Origin: JAVJUV01 sp047314965
GTDB lineage: Bacteria > Pseudomonadota > Alphaproteobacteria > Rhodobacterales > Rhodobacteraceae
DNA: 64,000 nt
Direction: 5' to 3'
Assembly (NCBI RefSeq): GCF_047314965.1
Contig: NZ_JBLBVK010000054.1
Span: 62,001 to 126,000 of the forward strand
A program made the position numbers and the translations under genes. Position 1 is the first letter of the stretch. Each line of letters opens with the position of its first letter. The notes beneath the pieces were generated by a model. That model made no database searches. It had not been told where the DNA came from and saw only the letters and a list, made by a program, of their open reading frames with translations. This document shows, piece after piece, positions 17,427 to 26,160 of the stretch.

Positions 17427-17842
17427 GCCGCGTTGATCTTCACCTGCCGGGACGCCTTCTCCTCGGCTTTCGCCTTTGGAACCGTCACCGTCAGAACGCC
17501 GTTTTTCAGATCCGCGCGAACCTTGCTCTCGTCGGCATCGGGTGGCAACCTGAAGGACCGGCTGAACGATCCGTACTGACGCTCCGAGAAGAACCAGGTC
17601 TCGCCTTTCTCTTCCCGCTCGGTCTTCTTTTCACCCTTCAACGTGACGATCCCGTTTTCGGCCGACAGCGATATGTCCTTTTCCTCGACACCCGGCAATT
17701 CGATCGAGATCCGATAGGCGTTGTCATCTCCCGATGCCTCCGAAGCAGGCGCGACCCACTCCGCGAGGCGAGTCCCGAACGTGCGGAACGGATCAGCCAG
17801 CGAAGGCCAAAAACCGGTGGTATGACTTTTCTCAACCATCAT
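17423..17842 (-). CDS. Small heat-shock protein (Hsp20 family)
   Basis: The 139-residue protein has an alpha-crystallin domain at about residues 38-135. YRISIELPGVEEKDISLSAENGIVTLKGEK is the N-terminal half, followed by YGSFSRSFRLPPDADESKVRADLKNGVLTVTVPK with the A-x-x-x-n-G-V-L motif. It is an ATP-independent holdase chaperone for unfolding proteins. GGAGG precedes two consecutive ATG codons and the first is used here. The last 4 bases overlap the end of the convergent zinc-ribbon gene. Confidence 0.92.
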   Translation of the reverse strand: MMVEKSHTTGFWPSLADPFRTFGTRLAEWVAPASEASGDDNAYRISIELPGVEEKDISLSAENGIVTLKGEKKTEREEKGETWFFSERQYGSFSRSFRLPPDADESKVRADLKNGVLTVTVPKAKAEEKASRQVKINAA

Positions 17843-17978
17843 ATGTCCTCCTTTTGATTGAGTTCGCCAAATGATGTCTTCAAAATTGGAAAGTTGCCTT
17901 GACGCTGATCAATCCAACGATGGTTGCGCGAAAGCGCCAAGCCAAATATGGATAGCGCTAACATAAAGGGAGAGACCC

Positions 17979-18899
17979 ATGATCCTCTGTGCCGGAGAAG
18001 CGTTGATCGACATGCTGCCACGAGAAAGTACCGGCGGCGAACAGGCCTTTGCTCCCTATGCGGGCGGCGCGGTCTTCAACACCGCAATTGCGCTTGGCCG
18101 CCTCGGTGCGCCGGTGGGCTTTTTCAGCGGGATCTCCACCGATCTATTCGGTGATATCCTCACGCGCACGCTGGAAGCTTCCGGTGTAGACGCCGGTTAC
18201 GCTGCGCGTTCCGATCGCCCCACCACCCTGGCCTTCGTCACCTTGACCAACGGCCACGCAAGCTATGCTTTCTATGACGAGAACACCGCCGGCCGGATGT
18301 TGTCGGATACCGATCTGCCCGAGCTTTCCGACGATGTGGCAGCCGTTTTCTTCGGCGGCATCTCCCTTGTGGTCGAGCCCTGCGCCGCAGCATACGAAGC
18401 GCTGATGACCCGCGAAGCCGCGTCCCGGGTTACGATGATCGATCCGAACATCCGCCCTGGCTTCATCCGGGACGAAACCGCCTATCGTGCCCGCATCGGC
18501 CGAATGCTGAAACTCGCCGATGTCATCAAGCTCTCCGACGAGGACCTGGCCTGGTTTGCAGGCCATCACGATACCGAAGCATCGGCGCGCGAACTGCTTT
18601 CCGAAGGCGCCAGGCTCGTCTGCATCACCAAGGGCAGCGAGGGCGTCACCGGGTACGCCCCGGGCCAAACCATCACCGTTCCCGCCCGCAAGGTCCAGGT
18701 CGTCGACACTGTGGGCGCAGGAGATACGTTCAACGCCGGCGTATTGGCCGCCCTGCACGATGCGGGCGCACTGACCAAGAGCGCGGTTGCGGCGCTTGAC
18801 GCCGACACGATCCGCGCCGCGCTGGAGCTTGGGGTAAAGGCGGCAGCCGTCACCGTAAGTCGCGCCGGCGCCAACCCGCCCACGCGGAACGAGCTGTGA
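17979..18899 (+). CDS. PfkB-family sugar kinase (fructokinase-like)
   Basis: A 306-residue ribokinase-fold protein. The N-terminal AGEALIDMLPR and AGGAVFNTAIALGRLG bind the sugar, and DTVGAGDTFNAGVLAAL contains the anion hole and catalytic Asp near residue 250. Fructose is the likeliest substrate from the N-terminal pattern (GEALIDmlP is common in fructokinases), but other ketohexoses are possible. The reading frame ends inside the GTG start of dtd (GTGA overlap), so the two genes are coupled. Confidence 0.82.
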   Translation: MILCAGEALIDMLPRESTGGEQAFAPYAGGAVFNTAIALGRLGAPVGFFSGISTDLFGDILTRTLEASGVDAGYAARSDRPTTLAFVTLTNGHASYAFYDENTAGRMLSDTDLPELSDDVAAVFFGGISLVVEPCAAAYEALMTREAASRVTMIDPNIRPGFIRDETAYRARIGRMLKLADVIKLSDEDLAWFAGHHDTEASARELLSEGARLVCITKGSEGVTGYAPGQTITVPARKVQVVDTVGAGDTFNAGVLAALHDAGALTKSAVAALDADTIRAALELGVKAAAVTVSRAGANPPTRNEL

Positions 18900-19339
18900 G
18901 GGCGCTGATCCAGCGGGTCAGCCGTGCCGACGTCGTCGTCGATGGCGAAACCATCGGAGAGATCGGTCCCGGTCTCCTGATCCTCGCCTGCGCCATGCAG
19001 GGCGACACAGACGAGGCACCCGCGAAACTGGCCGCCAAGATTTCCAAGTTGCGAATCTTCCGCGACGACGAAGGCCGCATGAACCGCTCGCTTCTGGACA
19101 CCGGCGGTTCCACGCTGGTGGTCAGCCAGTTCACTCTTGCCGCCGACACCACGCGCGGCAACCGGCCCGGGTTCTCCACGGCCGCCCCGCCCGAAGTCGG
19201 TGAAAGGCTCTATCTCGCGCTGGCCGACGAACTCGCCGCGCTTGGGATTCCGGTTGCAAAGGGCCGGTTCGGTGCGGACATGGCCGTGACACTCACAAAT
19301 GATGGCCCGGTGACCATCTGGATGGATACCGACGCCTGA
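18896..19339 (+). CDS. dtd: D-aminoacyl-tRNA deacylase
   Basis: A 147-residue DTD protein starting with GTG (MRALIQRVSRADVVVDGE). The catalytic pocket motif SQFTLAADT is present, and the Gly-cisPro region is NDGPVTIWMDT at the C-terminus. DTD removes D-amino acids and glycine from mischarged tRNA. The start overlaps the stop codon of the sugar kinase gene. Confidence 0.93.
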   Translation: MRALIQRVSRADVVVDGETIGEIGPGLLILACAMQGDTDEAPAKLAAKISKLRIFRDDEGRMNRSLLDTGGSTLVVSQFTLAADTTRGNRPGFSTAAPPEVGERLYLALADELAALGIPVAKGRFGADMAVTLTNDGPVTIWMDTDA

Positions 19340-19348
19340 GGACGCGGC

Positions 19349-20635
19349 TCAGCGCTCCAGTGCGCGCCTCAGCAAGGTCCAGGTGTTTTCCAGCACGCCC
19401 TTGCGGGCAGCGATGACTTTGGAGGCCCCTTCACGCATGGGCCACCGTGCCTCGGCGTCAAACAGCCGCACGACCTCCCCGGCAAGGCTTTCGGCATCCC
19501 CGACCAACCGCGCAGCCCCGGCAGCGGCCAGCGCTTCATAGCTCTCGGAGAAATAGGACACACCGGGTCCGTGAAGGATCGCCGAACCCAGGGCGGCGGC
19601 CTCGAACGGGTTCTTGCCCTCAAGCCCCTCACCCTTCGGATCCAGTGAGTGTCCGATAAAACTCACCGGTGCGATCCTGTACCACAACCCCATCTCACCG
19701 ATGGTGTCGGCGAGATAGACCTCGGTGTCCGCGTCCGGCATCTCGCCCCTGCTCCGCCGACGGACATGGGCAAAAACGGCGCGCGCTTCGGCTTCGGCGG
19801 CATCTCCGTCCCGAACATGGCGAGGCGCAATGACAAGCAAAGCACCGGGCACCGCCTCTCGTACCATCCGGTGTGCCGCGACCATGATCGGATCTTCGCT
19901 GCCCCAGGTCGCTGCCGCCAGCCAGACCGGGCGCGGGCCGATGGCCGCTTCAAGTGCGGTCAGTTCCGCCTCATCGGCGGGAAGCGGACGGGCCGCCGCC
20001 TTCAGCGCACCCACCACGCTGATCCGCCCTTTGTCCGCACCCAGTTGCCGAAACCGCTCGTAGCTGTTCGCGTCCTGCACCAGCATGCGGTCGAACAGCC
20101 CCAGGATATCCCGCATGGCCGGTCCCATCCGCTTGCGGCTGGCAAGGTTCTTTTCGGGAAGGCGGCTGTTGATCAGAACCATCGGCACGCCCCGCCGGTG
20201 CGTCTCGACCATCAGGCGCGGCCAGAAATCCAGCTCCGAGAACGCCGCGAGGTCCGGTCTCCAGTGATCGAGAAAGCGGCGCGTCGCGCGCGGCGTGTCG
20301 ATCGGCAGGAGAACGTGGATGCATCGTCCGGGCAAAGCCACGTTCGACAAAGCCACCGCCGACGTCGCGGTCGACGTCGTCAGCAGCACATGCGCACCTG
20401 GCATGTCCTCCAGTGCCCTCTCGATGAGAGGCACAAGCGCCAGGCTTTCGCCGACGCTCAATGCGTGAAACCACAATAGCGTGCCTTCGGGACGCTTCTG
20501 CGAATATTGCCCGTATTTCTCCGGCAGTCGCTCAGGCGTCTCCTTGCCCTGTTTCAGGCGCCGCCGGTGCGCAAGCCGCCACAGCGGCCCCGAGATATGG
20601 CTAAAGGCAAGATAGGCGCGCAACTGCGGCGACAT
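19349..20635 (-). CDS. waaA: 3-deoxy-D-manno-octulosonic acid (Kdo) transferase
   Basis: A 428-residue GT30 glycosyltransferase. Features are the N-terminal KQGKETPERLPEKYG region, LLWFHALSVGESLALVPLIERAL (catalytic Glu region), LLTTSTATSA, LPIDTPRATRRFLDHWRPDLAAFSELDFWP, SFIGHSLDPKGEGLEGKNPFEAAALGSAILHGP and SYFSESYEALAAAGAARLV. It transfers Kdo from CMP-Kdo to lipid A. It is 4 bases downstream of kdsD and probably the last gene of the Kdo operon. Confidence 0.92.
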   Translation of the reverse strand: MSPQLRAYLAFSHISGPLWRLAHRRRLKQGKETPERLPEKYGQYSQKRPEGTLLWFHALSVGESLALVPLIERALEDMPGAHVLLTTSTATSAVALSNVALPGRCIHVLLPIDTPRATRRFLDHWRPDLAAFSELDFWPRLMVETHRRGVPMVLINSRLPEKNLASRKRMGPAMRDILGLFDRMLVQDANSYERFRQLGADKGRISVVGALKAAARPLPADEAELTALEAAIGPRPVWLAAATWGSEDPIMVAAHRMVREAVPGALLVIAPRHVRDGDAAEAEARAVFAHVRRRSRGEMPDADTEVYLADTIGEMGLWYRIAPVSFIGHSLDPKGEGLEGKNPFEAAALGSAILHGPGVSYFSESYEALAAAGAARLVGDAESLAGEVVRLFDAEARWPMREGASKVIAARKGVLENTWTLLRRALER

Positions 20636-20639
20636 CGCC

Positions 20640-21620
20640 TCAGGCCGCCCCGCGGTTCAGGAGACGGAGCATGGTGATCAGACCCACGGGCTGGTCCCCG
20701 TCCACCACGAAAGCCGCAGAAATCCGGCGCGCCTGCAGAGTCGCCAGTGCCTCGCCCACCATCACCAGCGGGGACAGGATCACGGAGCCCGACGTCATGA
20801 TGTCCTGCGCCTGCGTTTCATGAAGCGCCGCCTGCATCGTCGAGGCTGCGTTCCGCTCGAGGTACCTCCGCACATCGCCGTCCGTGATGACGCCCACCAG
20901 CCGGCCGGCCTGCGTCACCCCAACGATGCCATGACCCTTCGCAGATAGTTCCCCGATGGCCGCCATGACCGGTGCACCGCCGTCGATCAGCGGCAGGGCA
21001 TCGCCCTCGTGCATGATCTCGCTGACCCGCTTCAGCGCCGCACCCAGCGAACCGCCCGGATGGAAACCATGAAAACTCTCCTCGCTGAACCCCTTCATCT
21101 GGAGAACGGCAATCGCCAGCGCATCACCCAGCGCCATCTGAAGCAGCGTGGAGGTTGTCGGGGCCAGATTGTGCGGACAGGCCTCCCGCACTTTCGGCAT
21201 CACCAGAGCAACCGTCGCCGCACGGGCCAGCGTGCTGTCGCCTGCGCCGGTCAGCGCGATCAGCGGCACGCTGCGGCGCTTCGCATAGCCGATCACGTCC
21301 GACAATTCGCTGGTCTCACCCGACCACGAAAGTGCGAGAATCACGTCCGAGGGCTGCACCATGCCAAGATCGCCATGACTGGCCTCGGCGGGATGAAGGA
21401 AATAGGCAGGCGTTCCCGTAGAGGCGAAGGTCGCAGCAAGCTTGCTGGCGATGTGACCAGATTTGCCAAGACCGGTTACGATCAGCCGGCCTTCCATTCG
21501 GCCAATCAGATCGACGGCATCTGCAAGCGCCTGTTCCATACCGGGCAGAGCCTCGGCAAGGGCCCCGAGACCATCCCGGTCGATCGAGATGGCGTCACGG
21601 ATAACAGTGTTCTGGCTCAT
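20640..21620 (-). CDS. kdsD: Arabinose-5-phosphate isomerase (KpsF/GutQ family)
   Basis: A 326-residue protein with a SIS domain (RLIVTGLGKSGHIASKLAATFASTGTPAYFLHPAEASHGDLGM) and two C-terminal CBS domains (GIVGVTQAGRLVGVITDGDVRRYLE and SAAFVVDGDQPVGLITMLRLL). It converts ribulose 5-phosphate to arabinose 5-phosphate, the first step of Kdo synthesis. The flanking kdsA, kdsB and waaA genes support KdsD rather than a sugar-specific GutQ. A 9-bp inverted repeat lies just upstream of its start. Confidence 0.92.
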   Translation of the reverse strand: MSQNTVIRDAISIDRDGLGALAEALPGMEQALADAVDLIGRMEGRLIVTGLGKSGHIASKLAATFASTGTPAYFLHPAEASHGDLGMVQPSDVILALSWSGETSELSDVIGYAKRRSVPLIALTGAGDSTLARAATVALVMPKVREACPHNLAPTTSTLLQMALGDALAIAVLQMKGFSEESFHGFHPGGSLGAALKRVSEIMHEGDALPLIDGGAPVMAAIGELSAKGHGIVGVTQAGRLVGVITDGDVRRYLERNAASTMQAALHETQAQDIMTSGSVILSPLVMVGEALATLQARRISAAFVVDGDQPVGLITMLRLLNRGAA

Positions 21621-21640
21621 GGCATCTCACATTTCCCTGA

Positions 21641-21669
21641 CCCATCGCTTAAGGTAGCCCAGCGATGGG
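21641..21669. repeat. 9-bp inverted repeat upstream of kdsD
   Basis: CCCATCGCT at 21641-21649 and AGCGATGGG at 21661-21669 are perfect inverted arms separated by 11 bases. They lie 21 bases upstream of the kdsD start codon, in the 193-base gap between kdsA and kdsD. This could be a leader hairpin or an operator. There is no T-run that would make it a terminator. Confidence 0.5.
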
Positions 21670-21813
21670 CGCAAGCTGGGCGGACCGGCCGCCTTGCATC
21701 GGAATACCCTTGCGCCGAAGCACGTGGCAACTGCATCCAGCGAAGCACTCTGGCGACCCTTGCGCTGAGCGCCTGGTCGAAAGACGCTGAGAACAGACAT
21801 GCGCGCGTCGCGC

Positions 21814-22632
21814 TCAGTCTTTGGAAACCTCGTCGAACGCCTTCAGCCGCGCCAGCAGCGCCGGCATGTCCGCCAGGGCGACCATGTTCGGGCCATCCGA
21901 CGGTGAGCGCGCGGGCTCCTCGTGTGTCTCGATGAAGACCGACGCCACGCCCACTGCCACCGCCGCGCGCGCCAGCGGGGGCACGAATTCCGCCTGCCCG
22001 CCCGACGAGGTGCCCTGCCCGCCCGGCAACTGAACCGAATGGGTGGCGTCGAAGACGACCGGATATCCGGTCCGCGCCATGATCGGCAGCGAGCGCATGT
22101 CCGAGACCAGCATGTTATAGCCGAAACTCGCCCCGCGCTCGGTCAGCAGGATGCGGCGGTTTCCGGTGGTTTCGATCTTGTCGACGATGTTCTGCACGTC
22201 CCAGGGCGCCAGGAACTGGCCCTTCTTGACGTTGATCGCCGCCCCGGTCTCACCAGCGGCCAGCAACAGGTCGGTCTGACGGCAGAGAAATGCCGGGATC
22301 TGCAGGATATCTACCGCCTCGGCGGCAGGTGTGCATTGCTCGCGCTCGTGAATGTCGGTCAGAACCGGACAGCCGAACTCCTCGCGGATCTTCGACAGGA
22401 TCGTCAGCCCCTCGTCCATGCCGGTGCCACGCCGGCCCTTCATGCTGGAGCGGTTGGCCTTGTCGAAACTGGCCTTGAAGACGAACGGGATGCCAAGATT
22501 GGCGGTCATCTCCACCAGCCGGCCGGCCAGCATCCGCGCGTGATCCAGCGTCTCGAGCTGGCAGGGGCCTGAGATCAGCGCGAAGGGCCGATCGTTACCA
22601 AAGGTTACATTTCCAACGGGAACTGGCGTCAT
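21814..22632 (-). CDS. kdsA: 2-dehydro-3-deoxyphosphooctonate aldolase (Kdo-8-phosphate synthase)
   Basis: A 272-residue KDO8P synthase. Motifs: LISGPCQLETLDHARMLAGRL, FVFKASFDKANRSSMKGRRGTGMDEGL, PVLTDIHEREQC, DILQIPAFLCRQTDLL, NVKKGQFLAPWDVQNIVDKI, then FDATHSVQLPGGQGTSSGGQ. It condenses phosphoenolpyruvate with arabinose 5-phosphate. The cysteine in SGPCQ suggests, but does not prove, a metal-dependent enzyme. The ATG at 22632 overlaps the stop codon of kdsB by 4 bases. Confidence 0.95.
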   Translation of the reverse strand: MTPVPVGNVTFGNDRPFALISGPCQLETLDHARMLAGRLVEMTANLGIPFVFKASFDKANRSSMKGRRGTGMDEGLTILSKIREEFGCPVLTDIHEREQCTPAAEAVDILQIPAFLCRQTDLLLAAGETGAAINVKKGQFLAPWDVQNIVDKIETTGNRRILLTERGASFGYNMLVSDMRSLPIMARTGYPVVFDATHSVQLPGGQGTSSGGQAEFVPPLARAAVAVGVASVFIETHEEPARSPSDGPNMVALADMPALLARLKAFDEVSKD

Positions 22633-23435
22633 GCGATGCCCTCGCGTTTCATGATGTCCTCGATCAGCGGAATGTCCGAGGGATTGTTCAGCTCCCAGAA
22701 CGAACGGCCTCGGGCGTCTACCTCGACACAGCGCACAGGAATGCCGTTTTCGAGAAACCGAAGCTGCTCCAGGCCCTCGCGCCTTTCCAGCGGCCCTTCG
22801 GGCAAGTCCGCATACCGCCGCAGCGCCTCGGGCCGGTAGGCATAACACCCCACGTGATGGAACACCGGCACCGCATCCGCGGGCGCATTGTCGTAAAATG
22901 GAAGCACCTCTTTCGAGAAGTACAGCGCATCGCCGGAGTGGCCGAAAACCGCCGTGGTGGCGCCGACGCGGCCCGCCTTGCGGTCGGCCTGCAAGTGCGA
23001 CAGGTGCTTGGGCTCGGTGCGCAGAACGGGCGTAGCCATCTCGATCGACGGGTCCCCCGCCATGGCATCGATCAGCGCTTCGACATAATGGGGCGGCGTC
23101 AGCGGCGCGTCGCCCTGAAGATTGACGACGATATCCGGCGCGGCATCCAGAAGCGCCAGCGCCTCGGCGCAACGCTCGGTGCCATTCCGCGGCCGCTCGC
23201 TGGTCATCAGCACATCGGCTCCGAAGGTCCGCGCTGCCTTGGCGATACGTTCGTCGTCGGTAAGTACAAAAACCGCATCGATGCCCGACACCGAGCGGGC
23301 CGCCTCCCAACTGCGATGTATCAGCGAACGGGTTTCACCCGTCGCCCCCGTCAGCATCGCAAGCGGCTTGCCCGGAAAGCGACTGGAGGGATAGCGGGCG
23401 GGAATGAAGATGACGTTGTGCAAAGCTCGGCCCAT
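22629..23435 (-). CDS. kdsB: CMP-Kdo synthetase (3-deoxy-manno-octulosonate cytidylyltransferase)
   Basis: A 268-residue nucleotidyltransferase. The N-terminal FIPARYPSSRFPGKPLAML is the CTP-binding loop, and VVNLQGDAPLT holds the metal-binding Asp; the usual motif is LQGDEP. Other landmarks are NGTERCAEA, KEVLPFYDNA, HHVGCYAYRPEALRRYADLPEGPLERREGLEQLRFLENG and IPLIEDIMK. It activates Kdo as CMP-Kdo for WaaA. The MGRALHNVIFIPARY start at 23435 is chosen; the longer upstream frame runs into the divergent promoter region. It is probably the first gene of the Kdo operon. Confidence 0.93.
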   Translation of the reverse strand: MGRALHNVIFIPARYPSSRFPGKPLAMLTGATGETRSLIHRSWEAARSVSGIDAVFVLTDDERIAKAARTFGADVLMTSERPRNGTERCAEALALLDAAPDIVVNLQGDAPLTPPHYVEALIDAMAGDPSIEMATPVLRTEPKHLSHLQADRKAGRVGATTAVFGHSGDALYFSKEVLPFYDNAPADAVPVFHHVGCYAYRPEALRRYADLPEGPLERREGLEQLRFLENGIPVRCVEVDARGRSFWELNNPSDIPLIEDIMKREGIA

Positions 23436-23502
23436 TTGATACTCGGGGATTAGGGAATTTCCCGGTTCGGTGCAATGGCCGGACGGGCAAAGGGAGGCCA
23501 GA

Positions 23503-24702
23503 ATGAAAATCACGCGACTGGAAACCGTCCGCATCTCGGAACGTCCGAACCTCCTTTGGGTCCTCGTCCACACCGACGAGGGTCTGACGGGCCTCGGCGA
23601 AACCTTCTTTCATGCGAAGACCGTCGAAGCCTATGTCCACGAGGTCATGGCCCCCCGCGTCATCGGCCGGAACCCGCTCGAGATCGATGCACTCTCGCGC
23701 GACCTGACCGGCATTCTCGGCTTTCGCTCCACCGGGGTCGAGATGCGCGGGAATTCCGCCTTCGACATCGCGCTCTGGGATCTCTTCGGCAAGGCCGCAG
23801 GTATGCCTGTGGCGCAGATGCTGGGGGGGTTCACTCGCTCCGAGATCCGCACCTACAACACCTGCGCGGGAACCGACTACATCAAGACCACCGAAGGACA
23901 GGTCTCGTCGAACTATGGCACGGGCGTCGAAGACCTGAACGATCTCGACGCCTTCCTGCACCGCGCCGATGAACTGGCCCTGTCACTTTTGGACGAGGGC
24001 ATCACGGCCATGAAAATCTGGCCCTTCGACATCCCTGCCGAGAAGACGAACGGCACCTACATCTCCGTCCCTGACCTCAAGGCCGCGCTGGTGCCCTTCG
24101 AGAAAATCCGCCGCGCCGTCGGCGACAAGATGGACATCATGGTCGAGTTCCACTCGATGTGGCAGCTTCTGCCCGCGATGCAGATCGCGAAGGCACTGGA
24201 GCCCTTCGGCACCTTCTGGCACGAGGACCCGATCAAGATGGACAGCCTCGCGAGCCTCAAGCGCTATGCCCAGGCCTCGCCCGCGCCGATCTGCGCCTCC
24301 GAGACGCTGGGCGGGCGCGCCGCCTTCCGAGACCTTCTTGAAACCGACGTGGCGGGCGTGGTGATGCTGGATCTCAGCTGGTGCGGTGGCATCTCCGAGG
24401 CCCGTAAGATCGCGTCGATGGCCGAGACCTGGCACCTGCCCGTCGCGCCCCACGACTGCACAGGACCATTGGTTCTCGGCGCCTCGACGCATCTTTCGCT
24501 GAACGCACCGAACGCGATGTTCCAGGAAAGCGTACGCGCCTTCTACCGCACCTGGTACCGCGATCTGGTCACCGCGCTCCCCGAGGTGAAAAACGGGATG
24601 ATCACCGTTCCACCCGGCCCCGGCCTCGGGATGGAACTCAACCCCGACCTCGACCGTGCTTTCACCGTCTCGAGACAGGTCAGCGACAAAGCCGAGTTCT
24701 AG
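23503..24702 (+). CDS. Mandelate racemase/muconate lactonizing enzyme family protein (sugar-acid dehydratase-like)
   Basis: A 399-residue enolase-superfamily enzyme. The N-terminal capping domain (MKITRLETVRISERPNLLWVLVHTDEGLTGLGETFFH) precedes the barrel. Metal ligands are likely Glu in IMVEFHSMW, Glu in TFWHEDPI and Glu in ICASETLGG. A His in VAPHDCTGPL is the probable general acid. This resembles sugar-acid dehydratases (D-galactonate type) rather than muconate cycloisomerase. The substrate is unknown. AGGGAGG lies 5 bases upstream of the ATG. Divergent from kdsB. Confidence 0.82.
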   Translation: MKITRLETVRISERPNLLWVLVHTDEGLTGLGETFFHAKTVEAYVHEVMAPRVIGRNPLEIDALSRDLTGILGFRSTGVEMRGNSAFDIALWDLFGKAAGMPVAQMLGGFTRSEIRTYNTCAGTDYIKTTEGQVSSNYGTGVEDLNDLDAFLHRADELALSLLDEGITAMKIWPFDIPAEKTNGTYISVPDLKAALVPFEKIRRAVGDKMDIMVEFHSMWQLLPAMQIAKALEPFGTFWHEDPIKMDSLASLKRYAQASPAPICASETLGGRAAFRDLLETDVAGVVMLDLSWCGGISEARKIASMAETWHLPVAPHDCTGPLVLGASTHLSLNAPNAMFQESVRAFYRTWYRDLVTALPEVKNGMITVPPGPGLGMELNPDLDRAFTVSRQVSDKAEF

Positions 24703-24705
24703 GGA

Positions 24706-25407
24706 TCAGCCCCGAAACCCCGTCGCAACCACGAATTTTTCCGAGGAATCCGACCGCGAGGCAGGCGGCTTGACATTCGCGACCTTGTCGAAACGCTGCT
24801 TCAGAAGCGCCTGAAGCCCGCCTTCGGCGCCTCCGGCAAGCACTTTTGCAACAAATGTGCCGCCCTCTTCCAGAACGTCGAAGGCCAGTTCGGCCGCGGC
24901 CTCGCACAGGGCGACGATCCGCAGGTGATCGGTCTGCTTGTGCCCCGAGGACGCGGCCGCCATGTCAGACATGACCACGTCGGCCTTGCCACCCAACCAC
25001 GCCTTCACCTTTTCGTCCGCACCATCTTCCATGAAATCGAGCTGGTGAATCTCGGCCCCCGGAATCGGGTCCACTTCCTGCAGGTCGATGCCCAGAACCG
25101 TGCCGACCGCCTTGCCCTTTTTCTCGCCCAGCGCATTTACCCGGCTCACCGCCATCTGGCACCAGCCGCCTGGTGCGCACCCCAGGTCAACCACTCGCGC
25201 ACCCGGCACGAGGAAACGGAACTTGTCGTCGAGTTCGAGGATCTTGAAGGCCGCGCGGCCTCGATAGCCTTCGGCCTTGGCGCGGCGCACATAGGGGTCG
25301 TTCAGCTGGCGCTCAAGCCACCGGGTCGACGAAAGCTTGCGCCCTCTCGCCGATTTCACCTTCACGCGAAGATCGCGCTCTCCCCTGCCGCTTGATTTCC
25401 GTACCAT
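24706..25407 (-). CDS. rlmE: 23S rRNA (uridine-2'-O-)-methyltransferase
   Basis: A 233-residue FtsJ/RrmJ methyltransferase. The SAM loop is VVDLGCAPGGWCQMAV (residues about 72-87), and the catalytic K-D-K-E set is visible: Lys55 in YRGRAAFKILE, Asp148 in VVMSDMA, Lys188 in GTFVAKVL and a C-terminal Glu in SSEKFVVATGF. It methylates U2552 of 23S rRNA in the peptidyl-transferase A loop. The basic N-terminal extension is usual in alphaproteobacteria. The gene is convergent with the dehydratase gene, 3 bases apart. Confidence 0.93.
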   Translation of the reverse strand: MVRKSSGRGERDLRVKVKSARGRKLSSTRWLERQLNDPYVRRAKAEGYRGRAAFKILELDDKFRFLVPGARVVDLGCAPGGWCQMAVSRVNALGEKKGKAVGTVLGIDLQEVDPIPGAEIHQLDFMEDGADEKVKAWLGGKADVVMSDMAAASSGHKQTDHLRIVALCEAAAELAFDVLEEGGTFVAKVLAGGAEGGLQALLKQRFDKVANVKPPASRSDSSEKFVVATGFRG

Positions 25408-25457
25408 CAGGCTTCTGTGCCTTGGAGCCGCGGGCTTTGCAAGTGGCCGCGCGGCGC

Positions 25458-26036
25458 TCAGCGCCCGAGTATGGCCGTCACATAGCCCCGCGTCTCGCGA
25501 TAGGGCGGGATGCCGCCATGCTTCCGGACCGCCTCGGGACCTGCGTTATAGGCCGCCAGCGCCAGCCGCCAGTCGCCGAAGGTGCGGTACTGTTCGGCCA
25601 GGTACCGCGCGCCGCCGTCCAGGTTCTGCTGCGGATCGTTCGGATCGACGCCCAACAGCCGCGCCGTTCCCGGCATCAGTTGAGCGAGACCCAACGCGCC
25701 CTTGTGTGAGCGCGCCCGCGGGTTCCAGCCCGATTCCTGCTGTACAAGCCGCAGAAACAGGTCCTCGGGGATCCCGTAACGCCGCGCGGCATCCCTGGCC
25801 GCTTGCAGATACTGCCCGCGGTAGCGCCCGGCGAATTTCGGGATCGACCCCGGCGTTCCCGGCACCCGGATCGCATCCGGTTGATAGCGGATCGAATTAG
25901 CGTATTGCTTAGCGGCCCGGCTATCCAGAACCGAGGTCTGCTTGGCGAAGAGCTGCTGGCGCGCCTTCGACGTGACGGACTCTGCCGTCACCGGCCCTGC
26001 GAGAAGGCAGAAACATGCAATCAGGAAACGAAACAT
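25458..26036 (-). CDS. Lytic transglycosylase (SLT domain)
   Basis: A 192-residue protein starting MFRFLIACFCLLAGPVTAES, a signal peptide. The SLT domain (about residues 85-190) has LFLRLVQQESGWNPRARSHKGALGLAQLMPGTARLLGVDP, with Glu in QQESGW as the catalytic acid. LDGGARYLAEQYRTFGDWRLALAAYNAGPEAVRKHGGIPPYRET follows. It cleaves the glycan chain of peptidoglycan in the periplasm. The first in-frame ATG with a signal peptide is chosen; the longer frame is not used. Confidence 0.88.
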   Translation of the reverse strand: MFRFLIACFCLLAGPVTAESVTSKARQQLFAKQTSVLDSRAAKQYANSIRYQPDAIRVPGTPGSIPKFAGRYRGQYLQAARDAARRYGIPEDLFLRLVQQESGWNPRARSHKGALGLAQLMPGTARLLGVDPNDPQQNLDGGARYLAEQYRTFGDWRLALAAYNAGPEAVRKHGGIPPYRETRGYVTAILGR

Positions 26037-26114
26037 CGGCCCCCCGTTCGTCTTTCCCTTTGCGAACCTAGGGAATTTGCATGATTCGTCCAAGAGGACC
26101 AATCCGCAATCGAA

Positions 26115-26138
26115 AAGGCCCGCCAATTGGCGGGCCTT
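26115..26138 (-). terminator. Terminator downstream of gap
   Basis: A perfect palindrome with 10-bp arms AAGGCCCGCC and GGCGGGCCTT around AATT lies 23 bases past the gap stop codon. On the minus strand it is followed by a four-base T-run. The run is short, so efficiency is uncertain. Confidence 0.65.
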
Positions 26139-26160
26139 CCGAAACGTCTCTCAAGCAACC

